From: Flavobacterium sp. NRK1
GTDB taxonomy: Bacteria > Bacteroidota > Bacteroidia > Flavobacteriales > Flavobacteriaceae
Reading direction: 5' to 3'
DNA length: 64,000 nt
NCBI RefSeq assembly: GCF_024054175.1
Contig: NZ_JAMXLA010000001.1
Span: forward strand, 1,051,341-1,115,340
Below the pieces are notes generated by a model. It worked only from the letters and a program-made list of their open reading frames with translations. It was not told where the DNA came from and searched no databases. Below are positions 1 to 8,650 of this stretch, piece by piece. Made by a program: the position numbers and the translations under genes. How positions within the stretch are numbered: position 1 is the stretch's first letter; every line of letters begins with the position of its first letter.

Positions 1-777
1 CAAAGGCTCCGTTCTGTTAAGGAAAGTGAAGAAATTGACCTGATGCAAAAAGCCTGCGATATTACCGAGAAAGGTTTCCGCCGTATTCTTGGTTTTGTTA
101 AACCGGGTGTTATGGAATATGAAATTGAGGCAGAACTGCTTCATGAGTTTGTGCGTAACCGTTCGAAAGGGTTTGCATACGGACCTATTATTGCTTCGGG
201 TAACAATGCTAACGTATTACATTATGTAGAAAACAACCAGCAATGTAAAGATGGCGACCTTATTTTGTTTGACGTAGCAGCAGAATATGCTAACTACTCC
301 AGCGACCTTAGCCGTACCATACCTGTAAACGGGCGTTATACAAAAAGACAAAAAGAAGTTTACAATGCAGTACTCCGCGTAAAAAATGAAGCTACCAAAA
401 TGCTTGTTCCGGGTACGCTTTGGAAACAATACCACGTTGAAGTAGGTAAACTAATGACATCGGAACTGCTTGGGCTTGGACTTATTGACAAAGCTGATGT
501 TCAGAACGAAAACCCTGACTGGCCGGCATACAAAAAATATTTTATGCACGGTACGTCGCACCATTTAGGACTTGATACTCATGATTACGGGTTATTATCT
601 GAACCTATGAAAGCCAACATGGTATTTACTGTAGAACCGGGAATTTATATTCCTGCCGAAGGTTTTGGTATCCGTCTTGAAGATGATGTTGTTATACAGG
701 CATCGGGTGAGCCATTTAACCTTATGCGCAACATACCTATTGAAGCAGACGAGATAGAGAGCCTGATGAATCAATAG
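1..777 (+). CDS. pepP: Xaa-Pro aminopeptidase (aminopeptidase P, M24B), 5'-truncated
   Basis: Cytosolic metallopeptidase that removes the N-terminal residue from peptides with proline in second position. The frame is open from base 1, so the N-terminal creatinase-like domain lies outside the window and only the pita-bread catalytic domain (258 residues) is seen. The five metal ligands are all visible, numbered from the window edge: Asp91 in FDVAAEY, Asp102 in SDLSRT, His187 in TSHHLGLD, Glu212 in VEPGIYI and Glu227 in IRLEDD. The internal ATG at 43 is not the start, because the LRSVKESEEIDLM stretch before it is typical of the family linker. A terminator follows at 874-910. Confidence 0.93.
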   Translation, partial: QRLRSVKESEEIDLMQKACDITEKGFRRILGFVKPGVMEYEIEAELLHEFVRNRSKGFAYGPIIASGNNANVLHYVENNQQCKDGDLILFDVAAEYANYSSDLSRTIPVNGRYTKRQKEVYNAVLRVKNEATKMLVPGTLWKQYHVEVGKLMTSELLGLGLIDKADVQNENPDWPAYKKYFMHGTSHHLGLDTHDYGLLSEPMKANMVFTVEPGIYIPAEGFGIRLEDDVVIQASGEPFNLMRNIPIEADEIESLMNQ

Positions 778-829
778 CTTCGTGTTATTGGATTTTGGGT
801 TGCTTACTCATTCCTTACAAACGTTCTCG

Positions 830-859
830 GTCATTGCGAACGCAGCGAGGCAATCTAGA
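830..859. repeat. Short dispersed repeat, GTCATTGCGAACGCAGCG type, copy 1
   Basis: GTCATTGCGAACGCAGCGAG followed by GCAATCTAGAT. It shares its first half with the longer copy at 965-1036. Repeats of the form GTCATTGCGAnnnnnGCnAnGCAATCT are familiar in Bacteroidota intergenic DNA (general knowledge, not checked here). Confidence 0.6.
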
Positions 860-873
860 TCTCATTGACATAC

Positions 874-910
874 AAAACGGCTTACTATTGTGAGCCGTTT
901 TTTGTTTTTG
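874..910 (+). terminator. Rho-independent terminator of pepP
   Basis: Arms AACGGCT and AGCCGTT enclose a 10-nt loop and are followed by TTTTTTGTTTTTG. Confidence 0.8.
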
Positions 911-937
911 TTGGCATAATAATTAATAGGTATGCTG

Positions 938-945
938 TATTTTTG
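938..945 (+). promoter_or_regulatory. Bacteroidota -7 element for the alpha/beta hydrolase
   Basis: TATTTTTG matches TAnnTTTG. A TTGG at 911 is the nearest -33 candidate, with a rather long 24-bp spacer. If used, the leader is about 100 nt and contains the repeat at 965-1036. Confidence 0.5.
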
Positions 946-964
946 CACCAAATAATCCCAATAC

Positions 965-1036
965 GTCATTGCGAATGCAGCGCAGCGGAGTGTGGCAATC
1001 TTTTCTGATTGCTTCGTCGTTCCTCCCCGCAATGAC
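965..1036. repeat. Short dispersed repeat with terminal inverted repeats, copy 2
   Basis: Begins GTCATTGCG and ends CGCAATGAC, which are exact reverse complements. An inner GCAATC/GATTGC pair encloses TTTTCT, so the whole 72 bp can fold as one imperfect hairpin. It lies directly before the hydrolase start. Confidence 0.7.
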
Positions 1037-1051
1037 TAAAAAAAACCGGAC

Positions 1052-1834
1052 TTGAAAAACCTTAACTACAAAAATATCAATATCGCCTATTCCGATACCG
1101 GAAAAGGCACCGCAATAGTATTACTGCATGGCTTTTTAGAAAGTGCTGTAATGTGGGATTTTTTTGTTGCCGAATACAGCAAAAAGTACAGGGTTATAAC
1201 TATAGACCTTTTAGGGCATGGGCAAACCGAATGCCTGGGCTATGTACACACTATGGAAGATATGGCAGATGCCGTACATGCCGTATTGCATGAACTTCGC
1301 ATACGTAAAGCTATATTTATGGGGCATTCTATGGGTGGTTATGTGGCTTTGGCATTTGCCGAGCTATATCCTGATATGATTAAAGGTATTGTATTACAAA
1401 ACTCTACCTCGCGTGCCGATAGCGACGAGCGCAAAAAGAATCGCGACCGCGCTATAAAAGCCGTAAAACAAAACTACACTGCTTTTGTACGCATGAGTAT
1501 AGCCAATTTGTTTAGTGAAGAAAACCGCGACCGCCTTGCCGACGATATTGAAGCACTGCGCGAACAGGCTGTAAAAACTCCGCTTCAGGGTATCGTTGCT
1601 GCATTGGAAGGCATGAAGGTACGCAACGATCGTGAGGTGATATTGCATTTTTCGCCCTACCCTATTATGCTTGTTTTAGGCAGGCACGACCAAAGCCTTA
1701 TATACAGCGAACAAGCAGACCAGGTAGAAAACACCGATGTTAAGCTTGTAAGCTATCCGTACGGGCACATGAGCCATATTGAAAACCGCGATGAGCTTTT
1801 AGCGGAAACACTTGCGTTTTTTAAGACGTGTTAA
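1052..1834 (+). CDS. Alpha/beta hydrolase
   Basis: A 260-residue serine hydrolase of the alpha/beta fold, cytosolic, substrate unknown. Visible parts are the HGF oxyanion-hole segment (His26-Gly27), the nucleophile elbow GHSMGG with Ser93, the acid in LGRHDQS near residue 213 and the catalytic His in GHMSHIEN near 239. The start is TTG at 1052; the nearest ATG (1032) is out of frame and meets a stop after seven codons. It resembles the small esterase/thioesterase group often annotated as pimeloyl-ACP methyl ester esterase-like, but nothing in the neighbourhood fixes a pathway. Confidence 0.85.
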   Translation: MKNLNYKNINIAYSDTGKGTAIVLLHGFLESAVMWDFFVAEYSKKYRVITIDLLGHGQTECLGYVHTMEDMADAVHAVLHELRIRKAIFMGHSMGGYVALAFAELYPDMIKGIVLQNSTSRADSDERKKNRDRAIKAVKQNYTAFVRMSIANLFSEENRDRLADDIEALREQAVKTPLQGIVAALEGMKVRNDREVILHFSPYPIMLVLGRHDQSLIYSEQADQVENTDVKLVSYPYGHMSHIENRDELLAETLAFFKTC

Positions 1835-1912
1835 TTTAATTTACAGTTTACAATAAGGCGGCTATCATGCAAAATTTCGCACCTCATCATCTCACTGCAT
1901 ATCTTATGACAA

Positions 1913-1943
1913 ATAAAAAAAGGGCACCTATTATTGGTACCCG
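1913..1943 (-). terminator. Terminator of the superoxide dismutase gene
   Basis: On the minus strand GGGTACC and GGTGCCC pair around AATAATA and are followed by seven T. Confidence 0.75.
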
Positions 1944-1971
1944 TTCCTATATATAATCAAACAATTATATC

Positions 1972-2580
1972 TTATTTTTCAAGAGCATAGCGTCTTGCTA
2001 CTTCTTCCCAGTTTATAACACTAAAGAAAGCCTCAATATAATCAGGCCTTCTGTTTTGGTAGTTTAGGTAGTAGGCATGTTCCCAAACGTCAAGTCCAAG
2101 AATCGGTGTACCACCGCATCCAACTTCCGGCATTAGCGGGTTGTCCTGGTTAGGTGTAGCGCAAATTTCAAGCTTACCGCCTTTTTGCACACAAAGCCAG
2201 GCCCATCCTGAACCGAACTGAGTTGCAGCAGCTTTAGCAAATTTCGCTTTAAATTCAGCAAAAGAACCAAAAGCTTTATCTATAGCTTCTTCAAGCTCAC
2301 CTGTAGGCTCGCCTCCTCCTTTAGGAGAAAGTATAGTCCAGAAAAGGTTATGGTTATAAAAACCTCCACCATTATTTCTAACAGCAGCGTTAGACATATC
2401 AAGGTTAATAAGTATGTTTTCTATAGTTTTGCCTTCAAGGTCTGTACCGTCAATGGCAGCATTTAGGTTGGTAGTATATGCATTATGATGCTTTGTATGG
2501 TGTATTTCCATAGTTTTAGCATCAATATGTGGTTCTAGAGCGTCATATGCATAAGGAAGTTTTGGTAATTCAAAAGCCAT
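1972..2580 (-). CDS. sodA: Superoxide dismutase, Fe/Mn family (Mn-type signature)
   Basis: Converts superoxide to hydrogen peroxide and oxygen in the cytosol. The 202-residue length is standard. Metal ligands are His27, His77 (in YNHNLFW), Asp164 and His168 (in LDVWEHAYY). Gln145 in the NQDNPLM segment is the position that in manganese enzymes supplies the active-site glutamine, so manganese or cambialistic use is favoured over iron. No signal peptide. It stands alone between terminator 1913-1943 and a -7 element at 2620-2627, divergent from addA. Confidence 0.95.
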   Translation of the reverse strand: MAFELPKLPYAYDALEPHIDAKTMEIHHTKHHNAYTTNLNAAIDGTDLEGKTIENILINLDMSNAAVRNNGGGFYNHNLFWTILSPKGGGEPTGELEEAIDKAFGSFAEFKAKFAKAAATQFGSGWAWLCVQKGGKLEICATPNQDNPLMPEVGCGGTPILGLDVWEHAYYLNYQNRRPDYIEAFFSVINWEEVARRYALEK

Positions 2581-2619
2581 AATATCCGTAATTTAAAAGA
2601 TTAATATTAATTTTAAATC

Positions 2620-2627
2620 CAAATTTA
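2620..2627 (-). promoter_or_regulatory. -7 element of the superoxide dismutase promoter
   Basis: TAAATTTG on the minus strand, placing the expected transcript start near 2613 and a leader of about 33 nt. No clear -33 TTTG at the right distance. Confidence 0.55.
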
Positions 2628-2700
2628 CAGATTTTAAGGTTTATAATAAATAAGATTTTGTTATAATTTCCCTTATTAAAATTTAAAACATTCATTATAA

Positions 2701-5700
2701 GTGCATAAAACTGCTTTTTCTATTTATAACGCATCGGCCGGTTCGGGCAAAACCTACACTCTTGTAAAAGAATACCTGCGCATACTGCTACAAAGTACTA
2801 CCGATGATGCCTACCGAAAAATACTTGCCATAACTTTTACCAACAAAGCAGTGCAGGAAATGAAGGGCCGTATTATAATGAACCTTTCCGATTTTTCTAA
2901 AGACGATCCCGGTGACAGGGCGTTAAGCCTCATGAAAGTGCTTTCTGCTGAAACGGGCTTATCCATCGCTACCATACAGGACAAGTCTAAGGCTATTATT
3001 AAAAACATCATTCATAACTATGCTTCGTTCGATATTTCTACCATAGACCGTTTTACCCATAAAGTTATCCGTGCTTTTGCACACGATCTTAACCTTTCGG
3101 TATCTTTTGATGTTTCTCTGGAAACCGACAGCCTGTTGCAGGAAGCTGTAGATGCCATTATTGCCAAAGCAGGGGAAAATGATGTGCTTACCGCATTACT
3201 GGTAGATTTTTCGTTAGATAAAACCGACAACGACAAAAGCTGGGATGTTACCTATGAACTTTTTGAAACCGGAAAGTTACTTATTGATGAAAATAATCGT
3301 AACGAACTGCATCAGTTTAAGGACAAAACCATAGAAGAGTTTTTGTTTATAAAGGAGAAGCTAAAAGAATCTGTTGCAAGCCTGGAAGCCGAAAGTGTAG
3401 CACTTGCTAACGAAATGCTTACCATAATAGAAAACAAAGGCATAGATACTAAGTCGTTTTCACGGGGTACTTTCCCTAACCATATAGGTTACATTCGAGA
3501 CGGGGCACTTTTAAGCAGCCATAAAAAATTTTATGAACCGGATGATGTACAGATAAACAAAACCGCAAAAGACCGAGAACTTATAGAAAGCGTTTTACCG
3601 GAGTTACTGGCACTGCTGCAAAAAGCATATAAGACCTACGAAAAGAAAAACTTTTATCAGGCTTTCTTAAAAAACATAACTCCGCTTTCATTGCTCAACT
3701 CTATTGGGCAGGAACTGGAGCGCATTCAAAAAGAGCAAAACGTGCTCTCTATATCAGAGTTTAATGCTATTATCCATAAAGAGATTCAAAACCAGCCTGC
3801 ACCTTTTATATATGAGCGGCTTGGCGAACGCTACCGCCACTTTTTTATAGATGAGTTTCAGGACACATCGCAAATGCAGTGGAACAATCTTATTCCATTA
3901 ATTGACAATGCACTGTCTTCGGAAGATTTGCTGGGCGACAGAGGTACACTAATGGTGGTAGGCGACCCAAAACAATCTATTTACCGTTGGCGGGGTGGTA
4001 AAGCAGAACAATTTATTGCATTAGGCAAAGAACATAATCCGTTCTCTAACCCCGACAAAGAAATATTAAATCTTGTTACTAACTACAGGAGCTATTCTCA
4101 GGTAATAGATTTTAATAACGAATTTTTCAATGTGCTTTCGCAGGAGTTTTTAAATGAAGATTACCGCGATATGTATGCTGCCAGCAATCAGGAAACCAAT
4201 AATAAACAGGGTGGCTATGTAAACATATCTTTTTTACCTGAAATTGCTGCCGATACCGAAGAAGAAACCGACAAGGACACACTGTACCTTGAAGCTACAC
4301 TATCAGCTATTAATAAAGCAGTAGCTAACGGCTTTCACTACAGGGATATCGTTTTGCTTACCCGAAAACGTAATCCAGGCGTACTGTTGGCAAATTATCT
4401 TACCGAACAGGATATACCCATACTATCGTCTGAAACACTGCTTATAGAAAACGCTACCGAGGTAAAGCTTATAATTAACCTACTGCGCTACCTGAAAAGC
4501 AATGAGAATATAGAAGCAAAGGCGCACTTTTTATATTTTGCAGCCACAACCCAAAGTAATATTGCTATTCACGACTTTATTGCCGAAGGCATGGCACAGC
4601 CAACCGAAGAGCATCTTGAAAACTGGCTGGCATTGCACAATATAAATATATCGTTCAAAAATTGCCGTAAACGCTCTTTATATGAAGCCGTTGAAACTAT
4701 AATTGATGCTTTTATAAAAGAAAAGTCCAATCAGAGTTATGTGCAGTACTTTCTTGACCTTGTGCTGGAACGCGATATGAGAACGCAATCGGGTATTGCA
4801 GATTTTCTGGAATACTGGGACAAGAATGGCTCCCGCTTCAGCATACCATCACCGGAAGGCAATGATGCTGTAAGGATAATGACCATCCATAAATCTAAAG
4901 GACTTGAATTTCCGGTAGTTATATTTCCATTTGCCGAAGAAGACTACAGCCGGTCACCACGCAGCAAAATGTGGCTGGAGCTTGACGACACAACATTTGA
5001 ATTTCAAAAAGCACTTGTTGACAGTAACAAAGAGGTATCACAATATGGCGAAAAAGCTTCAGAACTGTATTTAATAAAATCGCAGGAAGAATTGCTGGAT
5101 AATATTAATATATTATATGTAGCTCTTACCCGTGCCGAAGAACAGCTATACATTATATCTAACAGGAATTTTACAAGCAAAGGTGAACTAACTAATAATA
5201 TGTCGTCTTACTTTATAAAATACCTAATGCAAAAACAACTGTTTGACAACAGAATTAACCAGTATGAGTTTGGCGATCCTAAAAAAGTATCACCGGAGGA
5301 TGATTACCAGGATAAACAACAAAGTATAAAAGTAGTAGGCGAAAGATTCAGCCCGCGTGGAGTTAAAATCGCACAGCGTGAATCACTCATGTGGGGTACA
5401 ACCCGTTTAAAGGCTATAGAGTTTGGTAATGTAATGCACGAAATACTGTCGTTTATAAAAACAGAGCACGATATACCTTTAGCTTTGGTGAAAGCCATAG
5501 AAGACGGACTTATTGTACGAAGCCAGCAGCATGAAGTAGAAAAGACATTAAAAGACATTATATTTCACCCTGAACTCCGAATCTTTTTTGAAGAAGGCAA
5601 CATCATATATAATGAACAGAGTATTATTCGGCATGAGATGCAAACCATTAAGCCTGATAGGGTAGCTGTAAAAAACAACACGGCACTATTACTTGATTAC

Positions 5701-5838
5701 AAAACAGGAATACATCAGCAAAAATATGCTGCCCAGCTTACCTCCTACCAGACAGCTTTGGAAGAAATGGGATTAATGGTGCTTAAAAAAACACTCGTAT
5801 ATATAGGTGATAATATAAATGTGGTAAATTTGCCATGA
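2701..5838 (+). CDS. addA: UvrD/RecB-type helicase-nuclease, AddA-like
   Basis: Helicase-nuclease subunit of an AddAB/RecBCD-type enzyme that processes double-strand breaks for RecA. The 1045 residues carry SF1A motifs in order: Walker A ASAGSGKT at 11-18, Walker B FFIDEFQDT at 381-389, motif III/IV around VVGDPKQSIYRW near 418-429, motif V TIHKSKGLEFP near 727-738 and motif VI YVALTRAEEQL near 806-816. A RecB-family nuclease core is at the C terminus, with PDRV near 985 and LLLDYKTG near 996-1003. The start is GTG; there is no upstream in-frame ATG. Its presumed partner addB (8651) is separated by kbl and ompA. The gene ends 61 bp before kbl with no terminator seen. Confidence 0.9.
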   Translation: MHKTAFSIYNASAGSGKTYTLVKEYLRILLQSTTDDAYRKILAITFTNKAVQEMKGRIIMNLSDFSKDDPGDRALSLMKVLSAETGLSIATIQDKSKAIIKNIIHNYASFDISTIDRFTHKVIRAFAHDLNLSVSFDVSLETDSLLQEAVDAIIAKAGENDVLTALLVDFSLDKTDNDKSWDVTYELFETGKLLIDENNRNELHQFKDKTIEEFLFIKEKLKESVASLEAESVALANEMLTIIENKGIDTKSFSRGTFPNHIGYIRDGALLSSHKKFYEPDDVQINKTAKDRELIESVLPELLALLQKAYKTYEKKNFYQAFLKNITPLSLLNSIGQELERIQKEQNVLSISEFNAIIHKEIQNQPAPFIYERLGERYRHFFIDEFQDTSQMQWNNLIPLIDNALSSEDLLGDRGTLMVVGDPKQSIYRWRGGKAEQFIALGKEHNPFSNPDKEILNLVTNYRSYSQVIDFNNEFFNVLSQEFLNEDYRDMYAASNQETNNKQGGYVNISFLPEIAADTEEETDKDTLYLEATLSAINKAVANGFHYRDIVLLTRKRNPGVLLANYLTEQDIPILSSETLLIENATEVKLIINLLRYLKSNENIEAKAHFLYFAATTQSNIAIHDFIAEGMAQPTEEHLENWLALHNINISFKNCRKRSLYEAVETIIDAFIKEKSNQSYVQYFLDLVLERDMRTQSGIADFLEYWDKNGSRFSIPSPEGNDAVRIMTIHKSKGLEFPVVIFPFAEEDYSRSPRSKMWLELDDTTFEFQKALVDSNKEVSQYGEKASELYLIKSQEELLDNINILYVALTRAEEQLYIISNRNFTSKGELTNNMSSYFIKYLMQKQLFDNRINQYEFGDPKKVSPEDDYQDKQQSIKVVGERFSPRGVKIAQRESLMWGTTRLKAIEFGNVMHEILSFIKTEHDIPLALVKAIEDGLIVRSQQHEVEKTLKDIIFHPELRIFFEEGNIIYNEQSIIRHEMQTIKPDRVAVKNNTALLLDYKTGIHQQKYAAQLTSYQTALEEMGLMVLKKTLVYIGDNINVVNLP

Positions 5839-5899
5839 TTTTAGATCGCTACAATAACGATTTCGCAATTATCAGTAAAACAACAAACCCATAATAAAA

Positions 5900-7093
5900 A
5901 TGTACGGAAAGATAAAAGAACACCTGACCGCTGAACTGGAAACCATAAAAGAAAATGGCCTCTATAAAAAAGAACGTATTATAGCTTCGCCACAAGGTGC
6001 AGAGATAACTCTTGATTCAGGCCAGAAAGTATTAAACTTCTGCGCTAACAATTACCTGGGGCTATCATCGCACCCGGAAGTAATACAGGCTGCTAAAGAT
6101 GCGCTTGACACACATGGCTTTGGTATGTCGTCTGTTCGTTTCATTTGCGGAACTCAGGATATACACAAAGAACTTGAAAAAGCCGTTGCCGATTTTTACG
6201 GTACAGAAGACACTATATTATATGCAGCCGCTTTTGATGCTAATGGCGGAGTATTTGAACCATTGCTTGGCGAAGAAGACTGTATTATATCAGATAGCCT
6301 TAACCATGCCTCAATTATAGATGGTGTGCGACTTTGTAAAGCAGCACGCTACCGATACACTAACAATAACATGGCAGAACTTGAAGAGCAGCTTATAAAA
6401 GCTACCGAAGCAGGGCACCGCTTTAAGCTTATTGTTACAGATGGTGTTTTCTCTATGGACGGACTTGTAGCTCCTCTTGATAAAATATGTGACCTTGCCG
6501 ACAAGTACGATGCTATGGTTATGGTTGATGAATGCCACGCAGCAGGTTTTATAGGCGCAAACGGTAAAGGTACGCTGGAAGCAAAAGGCGTTATGGGCAG
6601 AGTGGATATTATTACAGGTACATTCGGTAAAGCGCTTGGCGGAGCTATGGGCGGCTATACAACTGCAAAAAAAGAAATAATAGAAATACTTAGACAACGT
6701 TCAAGACCATACCTTTTTTCTAACTCACTTGCACCATCAATTGTAGGAGCATCATTAAAAGTTTTTGAGCTTCTTAAAAAGGATACTTCACTTAGAGATA
6801 AACTAGAGTGGAATACAAATTATTTTAAAGAAGGAATGAAAAAAGCAGGTTTCGACATTATAGACGGCGATTCAGCTATAGTTCCTGTTATGCTTTATGA
6901 TGCCAAATTATCGCAAATTATGGCAGATGAATTACTTAAAAAGGGTATATATGTTATCGGATTCTTCTTCCCAGTGGTGCCAAAAGACAAGGCAAGGATA
7001 AGAGTACAGCTTTCTGCAGCCCATACCAAGGAACATTTAGATCACGCAATTGCCTCATTTTCAGAGGTTGGCAAGTCGTTAACTATAATTTAA
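5900..7093 (+). CDS. kbl: Glycine C-acetyltransferase (2-amino-3-ketobutyrate CoA ligase)
   Basis: PLP enzyme that splits 2-amino-3-oxobutanoate with CoA into glycine and acetyl-CoA, the second step of threonine breakdown. The 397-residue length is standard for KBL. The PLP lysine is Lys244 in TFGKALGG; the aspartate and histidine that hold the cofactor are in [11 protein letters not shown], rather than serine palmitoyltransferase or AONS of the same alpha-oxoamine synthase family, is favoured by the N-terminal [15 protein letters not shown] and by [16 protein letters not shown]. Threonine dehydrogenase is not in the window. It may be co-transcribed with addA. Confidence 0.93.
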   Translation: MYGKIKEHLTAELETIKENGLYKKERIIASPQGAEITLDSGQKVLNFCANNYLGLSSHPEVIQAAKDALDTHGFGMSSVRFICGTQDIHKELEKAVADFYGTEDTILYAAAFDANGGVFEPLLGEEDCIISDSLNHASIIDGVRLCKAARYRYTNNNMAELEEQLIKATEAGHRFKLIVTDGVFSMDGLVAPLDKICDLADKYDAMVMVDECHAAGFIGANGKGTLEAKGVMGRVDIITGTFGKALGGAMGGYTTAKKEIIEILRQRSRPYLFSNSLAPSIVGASLKVFELLKKDTSLRDKLEWNTNYFKEGMKKAGFDIIDGDSAIVPVMLYDAKLSQIMADELLKKGIYVIGFFFPVVPKDKARIRVQLSAAHTKEHLDHAIASFSEVGKSLTII

Positions 7094-7136
7094 CGACATT
7101 TTAGCCATTAACGTAAGATAAATTTTAATAAAACGT

Positions 7137-7167
7137 TTTGCTGTTCAATTTTAACAGAGTAAATTTG
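7137..7167 (+). promoter_or_regulatory. Promoter of the OmpA-family gene
   Basis: TTTG at 7137-7140, a 19-bp spacer and TAAATTTG at 7160-7167: an exact match to the Bacteroidota consensus. The expected transcript start is near 7174, giving a leader of about 25 nt. It is one of the clearest promoters in the window. Confidence 0.8.
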
Positions 7168-7198
7168 TCTTCATATAACCTTTGTAATTAAATAAAGT

Positions 7199-8584
7199 AT
7201 GAAACATCTTAACAAATTATTCGTTGCTGCACTTATGGCTCTGAGCTTGAACGCGCAGGCGCAGGACGAAGACAATCCATGGGCCATCGGCTTTGGTGTG
7301 AATGCAGTACATACTCGTTTTGGAGCTGCTTCTACATTTGAAGACAAATTCACGAAATTTTTCGCTACAGACGAGTGGAATGTTTTACCATCTGTATCTT
7401 ACATTAACGTGTCAAGATATGTAGGAAGCAATTTCTCAATTGGTTTAACAGGATCGGTTAACAAAATCGATAAAATAATTTACAACAACCCTCAGGCAGA
7501 AGGTGTTTTGTTGAGAAATGCTGATGACCTTACTTATTACGGAGCAGACGCTGTTATTAAATACAGCATTATGCCAAAGAGCTGGTTTAACCCATTTGTT
7601 CACATAGGTGGAGGTTACACTTGGTTAGATGATAAAGGTAACGGAACTGTAAATGGTGGTATCGGCTTTAACTTCTGGTTTACTGAAAATGTTGGTCTTA
7701 CAGTACAATCTACTTACAAACATACATTTGAAGATCAGACTGAAGCTAATGTTCCTAGACATATGCAGCACTTTGCAGGTCTTACTTTCAAATTTGGAGG
7801 AAAAGATACTGACAAAGATGGTATATATGACAAAGATGATGCTTGTCCTGAAATTCCAGGTTTAGAGCAATTCCAGGGATGTCCTGACACTGACGGTGAC
7901 GGTATTCCTGATAAAGATGATGCTTGTCCTGAAACAGCAGGTCTTGCTCAGTTCCAGGGATGTCCTGATACTGACGGTGACGGTATAGCTGATAAAGATG
8001 ATGCTTGTCCTGAAATTGCTGGTCCTGCTAGCCTACAAGGCTGTCCTGATACAGATGGTGACGGTATCGCTGACAAAAATGATAAATGTCCGGATGTTAA
8101 AGGTCCTAAAGAAAATGGCGGTTGTCCATGGCCTGATACTGACGGAGACGGTGTACTAGATAAAGACGATCTTTGTCCGGATGTTAAAGGTACTTCTGCT
8201 AACCGTGGATGTCCTGAAGTAACTGAAGAAGTTATCAAAAAATTAAATGAGTATGCAAGAACAATCCTGTTCAACAGCGGTAAATCTACATTTAAAGAAG
8301 AAACTTACCCGGTACTTCAAAACATGAATGCAATATTTAAAGAGTATCCAAATTCAAGATTCATCATTGAAGGACACACTGACAGTGATGGTAGCAACGC
8401 TCTTAACCAAACGCTTTCTGAAAACAGAGCAGCTGCAGTTAAAGCTTACTTAGTTGAAAATGGTATTTCTGCTGACAGACTTATGTCTAAAGGTTTTGGT
8501 GAAACTATGCCAATAGCTTCTAACAAAACTGCTAAAGGTAAAGCTCAAAACAGAAGGGTTGAAGTTAAACTTATCAAAGACTAA
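7199..8584 (+). CDS. OmpA-family outer membrane protein with thrombospondin type 3 repeats
   Basis: Abundant outer membrane protein that tethers the envelope to peptidoglycan. A signal peptide (residues 1-21, cleaved after NAQA) leads into a beta-barrel of about 180 residues. Five calcium-binding repeats follow at about residues 203-340, each of the form DTDGDGIxDKDDxCP and each closing with GCP, so paired cysteines are likely. The C-terminal OmpA domain (about 350-461) has [20 protein letters not shown] with the aspartate and arginine that bind diaminopimelate. Codon use is plainer and more T-ending than in neighbours, as expected for a highly expressed gene. It has its own strong promoter and terminator. 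Confidence 0.95.
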   Translation: MKHLNKLFVAALMALSLNAQAQDEDNPWAIGFGVNAVHTRFGAASTFEDKFTKFFATDEWNVLPSVSYINVSRYVGSNFSIGLTGSVNKIDKIIYNNPQAEGVLLRNADDLTYYGADAVIKYSIMPKSWFNPFVHIGGGYTWLDDKGNGTVNGGIGFNFWFTENVGLTVQSTYKHTFEDQTEANVPRHMQHFAGLTFKFGGKDTDKDGIYDKDDACPEIPGLEQFQGCPDTDGDGIPDKDDACPETAGLAQFQGCPDTDGDGIADKDDACPEIAGPASLQGCPDTDGDGIADKNDKCPDVKGPKENGGCPWPDTDGDGVLDKDDLCPDVKGTSANRGCPEVTEEVIKKLNEYARTILFNSGKSTFKEETYPVLQNMNAIFKEYPNSRFIIEGHTDSDGSNALNQTLSENRAAAVKAYLVENGISADRLMSKGFGETMPIASNKTAKGKAQNRRVEVKLIKD

Positions 8585-8610
8585 GTAAACTTCCCAAAAT
8601 AAATAAGTAA

Positions 8611-8640
8611 CGCCTCCGAAAAATCGGAGGCGTTTTTTTA
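8611..8640 (+). terminator. Terminator of the OmpA-family gene
   Basis: CGCCTCCGA and TCGGAGGCG pair around AAAA and are followed by seven T. It ends only 11 bp before the addB start codon. Confidence 0.9.
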
Positions 8641-8650
8641 TTTTTATACC

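Noticed and set aside
7807..8215. Tandem repeats resembling a CRISPR-like or satellite array
   Set aside because: They encode the five DxDxDG calcium-binding repeats of the OmpA-family protein and lie in frame.
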